Assembly: GCA_002366675.1 (NCBI GenBank)
Contig: DFBO01000152.1
Span: 7,019 to 13,270 of the forward strand
DNA: 6,252 nucleotides
Reading direction: 5' to 3'
Source of the DNA: Flavobacteriaceae bacterium UBA3078
GTDB lineage: Bacteria > Bacteroidota > Bacteroidia > Flavobacteriales > Flavobacteriaceae
Shown one piece after another: positions 1 through 6,252 of the stretch. Numbering within the stretch: the stretch's first letter is position 1; every line of letters begins with the position of its first letter. The notes under the pieces are model-generated. The model searched no databases. It had not been told where the DNA came from and saw only the letters and a list, made by a program, of their open reading frames with translations. A program made the position numbers and the translations under genes.

Positions 1-1208
1 ATTGTGTTTTCTACAACTTCATTTTCAATTGTTTCAATCCTTTTTCTTTCATGTCTTTTTAAACCATCCATTACCAAGCCTACTGCAGTTGCATAAAGAG
101 GACTTGTTATTTCATCGTCACTATCTCCAGCCAAATGCTCATTTGGATAACCAATTCTGGTATCCATTCCTGTAATGTATTCAACTAGTTGTTTTAAGTG
201 TTTAAGTTGCGAACCTCCACCTGTAAGAACAATTCCAGCAATCAATTTCTTTTTTTGCTCTTCGTGTCCGTAATTCTTTATTTCGACATAAACTTGCTCA
301 ATAATCTCTACAACTCGAGCATGAATAATTTTTGATAGGTTTTTTAATGTTATTTCTTTTGGATCTCTACCTCTTAAACCAGGAATTGAAACTATTTCAT
401 TTTCTTTGTTTTCTCCAGGCCATGCAGAACCAAATTTTATTTTTAATAACTCTGCTTGCTTTTCAATTATAGAACAACCTTCTTTAATATCTTCAGTAAT
501 GACGTTTCCACCAAATGGAATGACAGCAGTATGACGAATAATTCCATCTTTAAAAACAGCTAAATCAGTCGTTCCACCACCTATATCAATTAATGCGACT
601 CCAGCTTCTTTTTCTTCTTGACTTAAAACAGCATTAGCTGAAGCTAATGGTTCCAGAGTAATTCCCTCTAGGTTTAATCCAGCACTTTTTATACAACGTC
701 CTACATTTCTTATAGATGAAACTTGCCCAACAACCACATGAAAATTAGCTTCCAACCTTCCTCCATACATGCCAATTGGCTCTTTAATCTCGGCTTGTCC
801 ATCTATCTTATACTCTTGTGGCAATACGTGAATAATCTCTTCACCAGGTAACATAACAAGTTTATGAACTTGATTTATTAATCTTTCTATGTCATCTTCA
901 TCAATAACTAATTCTGAATTAGCTCTTGTAATATAATCGCTATGTTGTAAACTTCTAATATGTTGACCAGCTATTCCAACCGTTACATCTTCAATTTTAA
1001 ATTCGGAAGCTGCTTCTGCTTCTTGTGCAGCAAGTTGGATAGATTGAATGGTTTGTGTAATATTATTTACTACACCACGATGTACGCCTAAGCTTTTAGA
1101 TTTTCCGATACCTAAAATCTCCACTTTACCATACTCGTTTTTACGACCAATCATGGCCACAATCTTTGTTGTCCCTATGTCTAATCCTACTGCTATATTG
1201 TTTTCCAT
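1..1208 (-). CDS. ftsA: Cell division protein FtsA (actin-like FtsZ membrane tether), 3' end cut by window edge
   Basis: The frame stays open from the ATG at 1208 to the window edge, giving 402 codons; the stop and C-terminus lie outside. FtsA is an actin/Hsp70-fold ATP-binding protein that anchors FtsZ filaments to the inner membrane and recruits later divisome proteins. Visible marks are the phosphate-1 motif GLDIGTTK (residues 8-15), the FtsA-specific 1C subdomain after about residue 84 with PIGMYGGRLE (144-153), the phosphate-2 motif LIDIGGGTTD (206-215), and the adenosine motif LTGGGSQL (328-335). A segment around 265-290 (WPGENKENEIVSIPGLRGR) matches what I recall of flavobacterial FtsA proteins. 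The C-terminal amphipathic membrane-targeting helix is not visible; the last residues seen are charged (KRHERKRIETIENE), which would suit the start of a linker. The start follows the ftsQ stop by 3 nt, so translation is probably coupled. The upstream sequence is A-rich with no Shine-Dalgarno. ftsZ is expected next. The + strand ORF at 1048-1236 is an antisense shadow. Confidence 0.96.
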   Translation of the reverse strand, partial: MENNIAVGLDIGTTKIVAMIGRKNEYGKVEILGIGKSKSLGVHRGVVNNITQTIQSIQLAAQEAEAASEFKIEDVTVGIAGQHIRSLQHSDYITRANSELVIDEDDIERLINQVHKLVMLPGEEIIHVLPQEYKIDGQAEIKEPIGMYGGRLEANFHVVVGQVSSIRNVGRCIKSAGLNLEGITLEPLASANAVLSQEEKEAGVALIDIGGGTTDLAVFKDGIIRHTAVIPFGGNVITEDIKEGCSIIEKQAELLKIKFGSAWPGENKENEIVSIPGLRGRDPKEITLKNLSKIIHARVVEIIEQVYVEIKNYGHEEQKKKLIAGIVLTGGGSQLKHLKQLVEYITGMDTRIGYPNEHLAGDSDDEITSPLYATAVGLVMDGLKRHERKRIETIENEVVENT

Positions 1209-1211
1209 AGT

Positions 1212-1934
1212 TTATTTTTTAGTACACACAACCTGACTCTCAAACTGTAAGTTTACATTCACGTAATTATCAAGAGAATTCTCTTTTAACGCTTTTTTAT
1301 AGAATGCTTTTAGATTCATAATTTTCTTATCTAAATTTTTTAAACTCCCTAACTGAACTGCAAAATTGCTTTGTCTAAATTTTAAAAAAAATGTATTTTT
1401 TTCTGTTTGACGAATTTCTATGACATGCTTTCTTAAAAATTCGTCTTCATTTACTTTCTTCGCCATTTTAAAAACATGACTTAAATTGTTTTTTTCTATG
1501 TGGCCAATTACAAGTGGTACTCTAGCAGTATAATTTAATGATAAAGGCATATAACCTCCCTGATCATCAATGTAGTATGATGCATTTGTACGTACTCTTG
1601 CTATAGGTTTTTTCTGTTCAACTTCGGCTGTAATCATCCCATTTACAGATAAATACACTTGAGCCGACTTAACCATTTGATTAGAATTCAGGGCAGATTC
1701 TAAAACATTCAAATCTAAAGTTTCTTTAGACTTATTTTTAACACTTTGATTTTTTTGTATTAACAATTTACTAACATTCTCATGCGTCAAGAAAAGGTTA
1801 TTATCTCCTTTAAATTTTATTATTGGATTAGACACGTTTCTAACCGTATTTTTTGCCGAAGAAAACGCATACAAGAACACTACCAATCCTAGTAGTAATA
1901 GCATTTTTATGTAATTCCAATTAACTTGCAACAC
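1212..1934 (-). CDS. ftsQ: Cell division protein FtsQ/DivIB (POTRA-domain divisome scaffold)
   Basis: A 240-residue bitopic inner-membrane protein, about the usual length in Flavobacteriia. It has a short cytoplasmic tail (1-10), one transmembrane helix (about 11-25, MLLLLGLVVFLYAF), a POTRA-like region (about 36-110) and a beta domain to about 233. The POTRA end carries EQKKPIARV (106-114) followed by YYIDDQGGYMPLS (120-132), matching the family pattern of an acidic residue before 'P-hydrophobic-A' and then an 'IDxxG' strand. FtsQ links FtsA/FtsZ-side components to FtsL/FtsB and the FtsW-FtsI synthase. The identification rests on architecture, these motifs and position between murC and ftsA, since FtsQ sequences diverge strongly. 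The start is uncertain: GTG at 1934 (used here; overlaps murC by 14 nt), TTG at 1931, or ATG at 1904. The ATG would remove the NWNYIK tail that I recognise as typical of flavobacterial FtsQ, so an upstream start is preferred. No Shine-Dalgarno is seen before any of them. Confidence 0.9.
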   Translation of the reverse strand: MLQVNWNYIKMLLLLGLVVFLYAFSSAKNTVRNVSNPIIKFKGDNNLFLTHENVSKLLIQKNQSVKNKSKETLDLNVLESALNSNQMVKSAQVYLSVNGMITAEVEQKKPIARVRTNASYYIDDQGGYMPLSLNYTARVPLVIGHIEKNNLSHVFKMAKKVNEDEFLRKHVIEIRQTEKNTFFLKFRQSNFAVQLGSLKNLDKKIMNLKAFYKKALKENSLDNYVNVNLQFESQVVCTKK

Positions 1935-3276
1935 TTAACGCTTGTTTAATAGATTTAACCTCTTCTCCTATATCTCCAGCTCCAATTGTTAATACAATTT
2001 GTGCTTGACTTTCTTTTATTTTTGAAATTATATCAGCTTTATTAATTAACTGCTTTTTAGAATGATCTATTTTATTAATTAACCACTTAGAGTTAACCCC
2101 TTCAATAGGCAATTCTCTTGCTGGATAAATGTCTAATAACAAAATCTCATCAAATTGCGATAGACTCTTAGCAAAATCGTCTGCAAAATCTCTAGTTCTA
2201 CTAAATAAATGAGGCTGAAAAATGGCTAACACTTTTTTATCAGGATACATTTCCCTGACTGCTTGATAAACAGCATTTATTTCTACTGGATGATGAGCAT
2301 AATCATCAATAAAAACCAATTTATCTGTTTTAATATGGTATGAAAATCTACGTTTAACTCCTTTGTAAGATGCTAAAGCTTTGGCGAGCTGCTGGTGAGG
2401 GCAACCGTACTCTACAGCCATCGCCAAGGCTATTAATGCATTCGACAAATTATGTCTACCAGGTAGGTTAAATTGAAATTTTTCTAGCGTTGTTTTTGGT
2501 GTCTTAACATCAAAAACATACGTACCATTGTTTATTTTTATATTGTGAATTGAATAATCTGAATCATCTTCAATTCCGTAAGTAATTCCTTTAATTGGTA
2601 AACCATTTTTAACAAATAACTTACCATTATTTTTAATTCGTTTTGAAAAATCTTCAAACGATTTTATTAATTCTGAAGCATCACCATAAATATCTAAATG
2701 ATCTGCATCCATAGATGTAATACAAGCTAAATCTGGAGAAAGCGTTAAAAAAGATCTATCAAATTCGTCAGCTTCAACTACAGAAACCTCTGTTCCGTTT
2801 AGTATAAGGTTAGAATTATAATTTTCGCTAATGCCTCCAAGAAACGCAGTTACAGGAACCTCACATTCTTTCAATAAATGTCCTAATATACTTGTTGTTG
2901 TTGTTTTACCATGTGTTCCAGCTACAGCTAAACAGAATGTGTTTTCTGTAATAATGCCAAGAATTTGTGAACGTTTTAAAACAGTAAAACTTCGTTCATT
3001 TTTAAAATAAACCAACTCCATATTATTTTTTGGAACGGCAGGTGTATAAACAACCAATGTTGTATCATAATTTAAAAATGCCTCTGGAATATTTGATATC
3101 GAATCATTAAAATGTACTTTAACACCAATAGATTCCAAACTATCTGTAATGTCTGTTCGAGTTTTATCGTATCCAGCAACACGCATGTTTTTTGCATGGA
3201 AATACCTGGCTAAAGCACTCATGCCAATACCTCCTATTCCAATAAAATACACGTTATTTATGTTGTCTAATTTCAT
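1921..3276 (-). CDS. murC: UDP-N-acetylmuramate--L-alanine ligase MurC
   Basis: A complete 451-residue cytoplasmic Mur ligase (EC 6.3.2.8) that uses ATP to attach L-alanine to UDP-MurNAc, the first amino acid of the peptidoglycan stem peptide. The three-domain layout is clear. The N-terminal Rossmann-like UDP-binding domain has FIGIGGIGMSALA (11-23). The central ATPase domain has the P-loop AGTHGKTTTT (119-128), VEADEFDRSFL (167-177) and the metal/ATP-site motif DADHLDIYG (190-198). PGRHNLSNA (272-280) marks the ADP-site region near the start of the C-terminal domain, followed by KGVKRRF (305-311), DDYAHHP (324-330), QPHLFSRT (354-361) and GAGDIG (432-437). GTHGKT and the YAHHP motif separate MurC from MurD/E/F; Mpl is the closest alternative, but genomic position and length favour MurC. 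The ATG at 3276 begins 6 nt after the murG stop, with only an A-rich leader. The last 14 nt overlap the assigned ftsQ start. Confidence 0.98.
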   Translation of the reverse strand: MKLDNINNVYFIGIGGIGMSALARYFHAKNMRVAGYDKTRTDITDSLESIGVKVHFNDSISNIPEAFLNYDTTLVVYTPAVPKNNMELVYFKNERSFTVLKRSQILGIITENTFCLAVAGTHGKTTTTSILGHLLKECEVPVTAFLGGISENYNSNLILNGTEVSVVEADEFDRSFLTLSPDLACITSMDADHLDIYGDASELIKSFEDFSKRIKNNGKLFVKNGLPIKGITYGIEDDSDYSIHNIKINNGTYVFDVKTPKTTLEKFQFNLPGRHNLSNALIALAMAVEYGCPHQQLAKALASYKGVKRRFSYHIKTDKLVFIDDYAHHPVEINAVYQAVREMYPDKKVLAIFQPHLFSRTRDFADDFAKSLSQFDEILLLDIYPARELPIEGVNSKWLINKIDHSKKQLINKADIISKIKESQAQIVLTIGAGDIGEEVKSIKQALSVAS

Positions 3277-3282
3277 TTAATT

Positions 3283-4386
3283 CTACGACTTTAATAGCTT
3301 CTCTACTTCGTCTGCAATCTGTTTTGTAGCATTTACTAATGCTAATTTTTTTATATTTTCACTTAATTCGTTTTGCTTTTCAACTGAAAGCATTAGTTGT
3401 GAAAATTTATTTTCGAAATCCACCTCTAAATCGGCTTCCTTAATTAACAACGCTGCATTTTCATTAACAATTGCCATAGCATTTTTTGTTTGATGATCTT
3501 CTGCTACATTTGGAGATGGAATAAAAATGACTGGTTTTCCAACTATACATAATTCGGACACTGAACTTGCTCCTGCTCTAGAAATAATAATATCTGAAGC
3601 TGCATAAGCGAAATCCATGTTATTAATAAATTCATGAACTTGAACATGTTTTGTATTACTATATATTTTATACTTATCGTAATATAATTTTCCACATTGC
3701 CAGATCACTTGTATATTAAGGCTAAGTATAAAGTCCAGTTCCTTTTCAATTAACTCGTTAATTCGTCTTGCACCTAAACTTCCTCCAAGAACGAAAAGCG
3801 TCTTTTTATCTTGCTCAAGTGAAAACATCTTTTGAGCTTCATCTCTTTTTGAATCAATATCTAATAAGCCTTGTCTTACCGGATTTCCGGTTTTAATAAT
3901 TTTATCTTCAGGAAAGAAACGCTCCAACCCATCATAAGCGACGCAAATTTTATTCGTCTTTTTAGATAACAGTTTATTTGTAATACCTGGAAAAGAATTC
4001 TGTTCTTGTATTAAACTTGGAATCTTCTTTGAAGTAGCCACTTGCAACAATGGTCCACTAGCAAAACCTCCTGTACCTATTACCACATCAGGTTTAAACC
4101 TTTTGATAATCTTTCTTGATTTAAACAAACTACTTATAAGTTTAAATGGAAAACTCAAATTCTTTAATGTTAGTTTTCGTTGAATTCCAGAAATCCAAAG
4201 GCCTTCAATTTGGTAACCAGCTTGAGGTACTTTATCCATTTCCATTCTGTCTTTTGCTCCAACAAATAAAAATTTAGCATCAGGATATCGCAGGCTTAAT
4301 TCGTTTGCAATAGCAATAGCTGGATATATGTGTCCACCAGTTCCTCCACCTGATAAAATGATTCTATATTCTTTTTTACTTGACAC
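3283..4386 (-). CDS. murG: UDP-GlcNAc:lipid I N-acetylglucosaminyltransferase MurG
   Basis: A complete 367-residue GT-B fold glycosyltransferase (family GT28, EC 2.4.1.227). It transfers GlcNAc from UDP-GlcNAc to lipid I, giving lipid II, at the cytoplasmic face of the inner membrane. Motifs occur in the expected order: the first glycine-rich loop GGGTGGHIYPA (13-23), a second GTGGFASGP (104-112), QEQNSFPG (127-134), the linker-side loop GGSLGARRIN (201-210), and the donor-binding region SRAGASSVSEL (269-279) with PNVAEDHQTKNA (292-303). The Glu and Gln in these last two blocks fit the known UDP-GlcNAc contacts. The start codon is GTG at 4386: an in-frame TAA lies just upstream at 4395-4393, and the next in-frame ATG would remove the first glycine loop. 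It follows the ftsW stop by 17 nt and precedes murC by 6 nt. It therefore sits directly after ftsW, which encodes the polymerase that consumes its product. Confidence 0.98.
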   Translation of the reverse strand: MSSKKEYRIILSGGGTGGHIYPAIAIANELSLRYPDAKFLFVGAKDRMEMDKVPQAGYQIEGLWISGIQRKLTLKNLSFPFKLISSLFKSRKIIKRFKPDVVIGTGGFASGPLLQVATSKKIPSLIQEQNSFPGITNKLLSKKTNKICVAYDGLERFFPEDKIIKTGNPVRQGLLDIDSKRDEAQKMFSLEQDKKTLFVLGGSLGARRINELIEKELDFILSLNIQVIWQCGKLYYDKYKIYSNTKHVQVHEFINNMDFAYAASDIIISRAGASSVSELCIVGKPVIFIPSPNVAEDHQTKNAMAIVNENAALLIKEADLEVDFENKFSQLMLSVEKQNELSENIKKLALVNATKQIADEVEKLLKS

Positions 4387-4403
4387 TAACGTTTATTTAT
4401 ATA

Positions 4404-5597
4404 TTATAAAGCTTCAGAAAGAATTTCTAACGGATTGTCTTCTCTTTCTTCTTGTTCTTTTATTTCTTCTCTTTTTGCACTCACACTTAGTATTATTCCA
4501 AGTGCTAAACAGGTCATCCAAATAGATGTTCCTCCACTACTTATTAATGGCAAAGTCTGCCCAGTAACTGGAAATAACTCTACTGCAACTGCCATATTTA
4601 TTAAGGCTTGAAATACGATTGGCAAGCCTACACCAAGCACTAATAGTTTTCCAAAAATGGTGTCTGATTTTTGTGACACTATAACGATTCTAAAAAGCAA
4701 CCATAGATAGAAAATCATAAGGGTAAAACCTCCTAACAATCCATATTCTTCAACTATAATGGCATAAATAAAATCTGAAGATGACTGTGGCAAAAAATTC
4801 TTCTGAATACTTTTTCCTGGCCCAACTCCTTGAATGCCACCAGAAGCAATTGCTATCTTTGCTTTTTCAATTTGATAATCGGCTTCAGTATCTCCATTGC
4901 TAGTAAAACTTTCAATTCTACTCATCCATGTGTCAATTCTATTTGGCATAGCGTCAGGGAACGCTTTAGCTATTAACACGAAAAGAGTTAATGCCAATAT
5001 TCCAGTTCCAATAATAACAGCTAAATATTTAATTGGATAGCCTCCTAAAAACACAAGCATAACAACCATTAAAAACATAATTGCTGCAGTAGAAAAATTA
5101 GCTGGTAAAATAAGCACTAACACTAAAAAAACTGGAATCCAAAGTGGTAAAATAGATTCTTTGAAAGTAATTTCTTTATCCTTTATTTTAGACATGTATC
5201 TAGCCACAAACACCATTAAAACCACAAAGGCAAATGTTGAAGTTTGAAAAGACATGTTTACGATGGGTATTTGTATCCATCGGCTAGCATTAGCACCTTC
5301 AATAGTTGTGCCTTGTAGCATAGTTATAACCAATAACACCAATACTACTGGAATTAATACAATAGACAAGCCTCTGAAATAACGATAAGGAATCTTATGT
5401 ACACCAAACATAATAGTAAAGCCTAAAAACAAATGCATAAGGTGTTTTAAAAAGTATGAAAAGGTATTTCCACTTTCTCCAACATAAGCTAAATTACTTG
5501 CAGCGCTATACACAGGAAGAAATGAGAAAATCGCTAACAATGCAGCAATTGCCCAAATTAATCTATCTCCTTTTATGTTATTAAATACGCTTTTCAT
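4404..5597 (-). CDS. ftsW: Septal peptidoglycan glycosyltransferase FtsW (SEDS family)
   Basis: A 397-residue polytopic membrane protein of the SEDS family, which polymerises lipid II into septal glycan together with the class B PBP FtsI. About ten hydrophobic helices can be placed (roughly 11-32, 47-66, 76-95, 120-135, 148-165, 169-186, 188-210, 287-308, 317-340, 355-373). A long extracytoplasmic loop lies between helices 7 and 8, as in the family. Signature blocks are GANASRWI (102-109), FLPQSSSDFIYAIIVEE (268-284), whose Asp275 aligns with the catalytic Asp of E. coli FtsW (D297) and RodA (D262), and FPVTGQTLPLISSGGTS (342-358). A short charged cytoplasmic tail ends the protein. RodA is the main alternative; the dcw position between murD and murG makes FtsW the better call. 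ATG at 5597 is chosen because the start MKSVFNNIKGDR fits flavobacterial FtsW; an in-frame GTG at 5603 would add two residues. The + strand ORF at 4328-4525 is a shadow. Confidence 0.97.
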   Translation of the reverse strand: MKSVFNNIKGDRLIWAIAALLAIFSFLPVYSAASNLAYVGESGNTFSYFLKHLMHLFLGFTIMFGVHKIPYRYFRGLSIVLIPVVLVLLVITMLQGTTIEGANASRWIQIPIVNMSFQTSTFAFVVLMVFVARYMSKIKDKEITFKESILPLWIPVFLVLVLILPANFSTAAIMFLMVVMLVFLGGYPIKYLAVIIGTGILALTLFVLIAKAFPDAMPNRIDTWMSRIESFTSNGDTEADYQIEKAKIAIASGGIQGVGPGKSIQKNFLPQSSSDFIYAIIVEEYGLLGGFTLMIFYLWLLFRIVIVSQKSDTIFGKLLVLGVGLPIVFQALINMAVAVELFPVTGQTLPLISSGGTSIWMTCLALGIILSVSAKREEIKEQEEREDNPLEILSEAL

Positions 5598-5643
5598 TTT
5601 CACTTATAACTATTATTTTCCTCTTTTAGAATAAAAGTAATTT

Positions 5644-6252
5644 CTATAAATTCCTTACTGCATCTTTAAATTGTCTTCCTCTATCTTCATAGTTTTCAAA
5701 CAGATCAAAACTTGCACATGCTGGAGACAACAAGACATTATCGCCAGCCTCTGCTATCTTGTATGCTATTTTAATAGCTTCACTCATGTATTGTGTTTCA
5801 ACAATAACATCGACCATTGAGCTGAAATTTTCTAATAATTTTTCATTATCCAAACCAAGACAAATAATAGCTTTCACTTTCTCGTTTACAAATGGATATA
5901 ATTCTTGATAATTATTTCCCTTATCTTGACCACCAACTATCCAAACTGTAGGCGCATCCATACTTTCTAGGGCATAATAAGTTGCGTTTACATTGGTCGC
6001 CTTAGAATCGTTTATATATTGTACTTTATTTATTTTAAGCACATTTTCTAACCTGTGTTCTACACCATGAAAGTTCTCTAAACTCTCTCTAATTGTTTGT
6101 TTCCTTATTCTTAATAAGTGCGCTACTGTTGAAGCAGCCATGGCATTTTTAATATTGTGTGTTCCTTGTAATGCTAAGTCCTTTGTTGGCATGTCTATTT
6201 GGTTATTATCTATTGTTATTTTTATTCTTCCTTTTTCTAAATACGCACCATT
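5644..6252 (-). CDS. murD: UDP-N-acetylmuramoyl-L-alanine--D-glutamate ligase MurD, C-terminal part (5' end cut by window edge)
   Basis: The frame is open from the window edge to a TAG at 5646-5644, giving 202 residues, a bit under half of a typical MurD of about 445. MurD (EC 6.3.2.9) adds D-glutamate to UDP-MurNAc-L-Ala in the cytoplasm. Numbering from the edge, the fragment shows LQGTHNIKNAMAA (28-40, the HN-x-x-N block near the central/C-terminal domain border), GVEHRLE (63-69), YINDSKATN (79-87), IVGGQDKG (105-112) and the terminal block LLSPACASFDLFENYEDRGR (174-193). The DSKATN, GGxDKG and SPACASFD motifs are diagnostic of MurD over MurC, MurE and MurF. The N-terminal UDP-binding domain and the P-loop lie outside the window. 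The Met at 6192 is internal: twenty residues upstream (including GAYLEKGRIKI) continue the same family sequence, so it is not the gene start. ftsW follows after about 46 nt. Confidence 0.96.
   Translation of the reverse strand, partial: NGAYLEKGRIKITIDNNQIDMPTKDLALQGTHNIKNAMAASTVAHLLRIRKQTIRESLENFHGVEHRLENVLKINKVQYINDSKATNVNATYYALESMDAPTVWIVGGQDKGNNYQELYPFVNEKVKAIICLGLDNEKLLENFSSMVDVIVETQYMSEAIKIAYKIAEAGDNVLLSPACASFDLFENYEDRGRQFKDAVRNL

Larger units (their letters stand above)
1..6252 (-). other. dcw cluster segment, probable single operon murD-ftsW-murG-murC-ftsQ-ftsA
   Basis: Six genes share one strand with junctions of about 46, 17, 6, -14 and 3 nt, and I see no terminator hairpin with a T-tract between them. 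This supports co-transcription and, at the ftsQ and ftsA starts, translational coupling. None of the starts has a well-spaced Shine-Dalgarno; leaders are A-rich, as is usual in Bacteroidota. No promoter is evident in the gaps, so the main promoter is probably upstream of murD, outside the window. Co-transcription is inferred from layout only. Confidence 0.85.

Noticed and set aside
1048..1236. 62-codon + strand ORF opposite the start of ftsA
   Set aside because: It lies antisense to the conserved first FtsA motif (GLDIGTTK), resembles no family I know, and has no start context or neighbours on the + strand.
1384..1402. A8-TGT-A-T7 inverted repeat as a terminator
   Set aside because: It is an A/T-only hairpin without a GC stem, and it sits inside the ftsQ coding sequence before ftsA, with no functional reason to end transcription there.
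1710..1717. TAGATTTG on the minus strand inside ftsQ, matching the -7 box TAnnTTTG
   Set aside because: No TTG lies at the expected distance upstream, so only half of the promoter pattern is present; probably chance.
4328..4525. 65-codon + strand ORF with a leucine/phenylalanine-rich tail across the ftsW/murG junction
   Set aside because: The hydrophobic look is the antisense of the Lys/Glu-rich FtsW tail (codons such as AAA, GAA and GAG read backward as Phe, Leu and Ser). It is a shadow of ftsW and murG, not a membrane peptide gene.
5619..5624. AGAGGA on the minus strand upstream of ftsW as a Shine-Dalgarno
   Set aside because: It is 21 nt from the preferred ATG and 15 nt from the GTG, too far for normal spacing, and Bacteroidota rarely rely on Shine-Dalgarno pairing.
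6190..6192. ATG at 6192 as the start of a short 182-residue gene
   Set aside because: The frame continues open to the window edge with MurD-like sequence (GAYLEKGRIKI), so this is an internal Met of a truncated murD.

Overview
The window is a compact piece of the division and cell-wall (dcw) cluster of a low-GC member of Bacteroidota, most likely a marine-type Flavobacteriaceae. The assignment rests on AT-rich DNA with A-rich, Shine-Dalgarno-poor start regions, on flavobacterial protein signatures (for example the FtsW start MKSVFNNIKGDRLIWAIAAL and the FtsQ N-terminal NWNYIK), and on the order murD-ftsW-murG-murC-ftsQ-ftsA with no ddl or murB between murC and ftsQ. Genus cannot be fixed from the sequence.

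All genes lie on the minus strand, so they read from high to low coordinates. From the right edge: murD (6252-5644, 5' end outside the window), ftsW (5597-4404), murG (4386-3283), murC (3276-1921), ftsQ (1934-1212) and ftsA (1208-1, 3' end outside the window). Junctions run from a 14-nt overlap (murC/ftsQ) to about 46 nt (murD/ftsW). There is no non-coding stretch above 50 nt, no terminator-like hairpin, no tRNA or rRNA, no mobile element and no CRISPR. The layout fits one co-transcribed operon; mraY would be expected upstream and ftsZ downstream, but neither is visible.

The products form a pathway. MurC adds L-Ala and MurD adds D-Glu to the UDP-MurNAc precursor in the cytoplasm. MurG adds GlcNAc to lipid I to make lipid II on the inner membrane face. 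FtsW polymerises lipid II into septal glycan. FtsQ (periplasmic POTRA protein) and FtsA (actin-like membrane tether for FtsZ) are divisome scaffold parts that place and activate that synthesis.

This is a conserved housekeeping region. I found no convincing undescribed system. The points worth a second look are modest: non-ATG or ambiguous starts in three genes, a slippery heptamer in ftsQ, and a promoter-like match inside ftsW.
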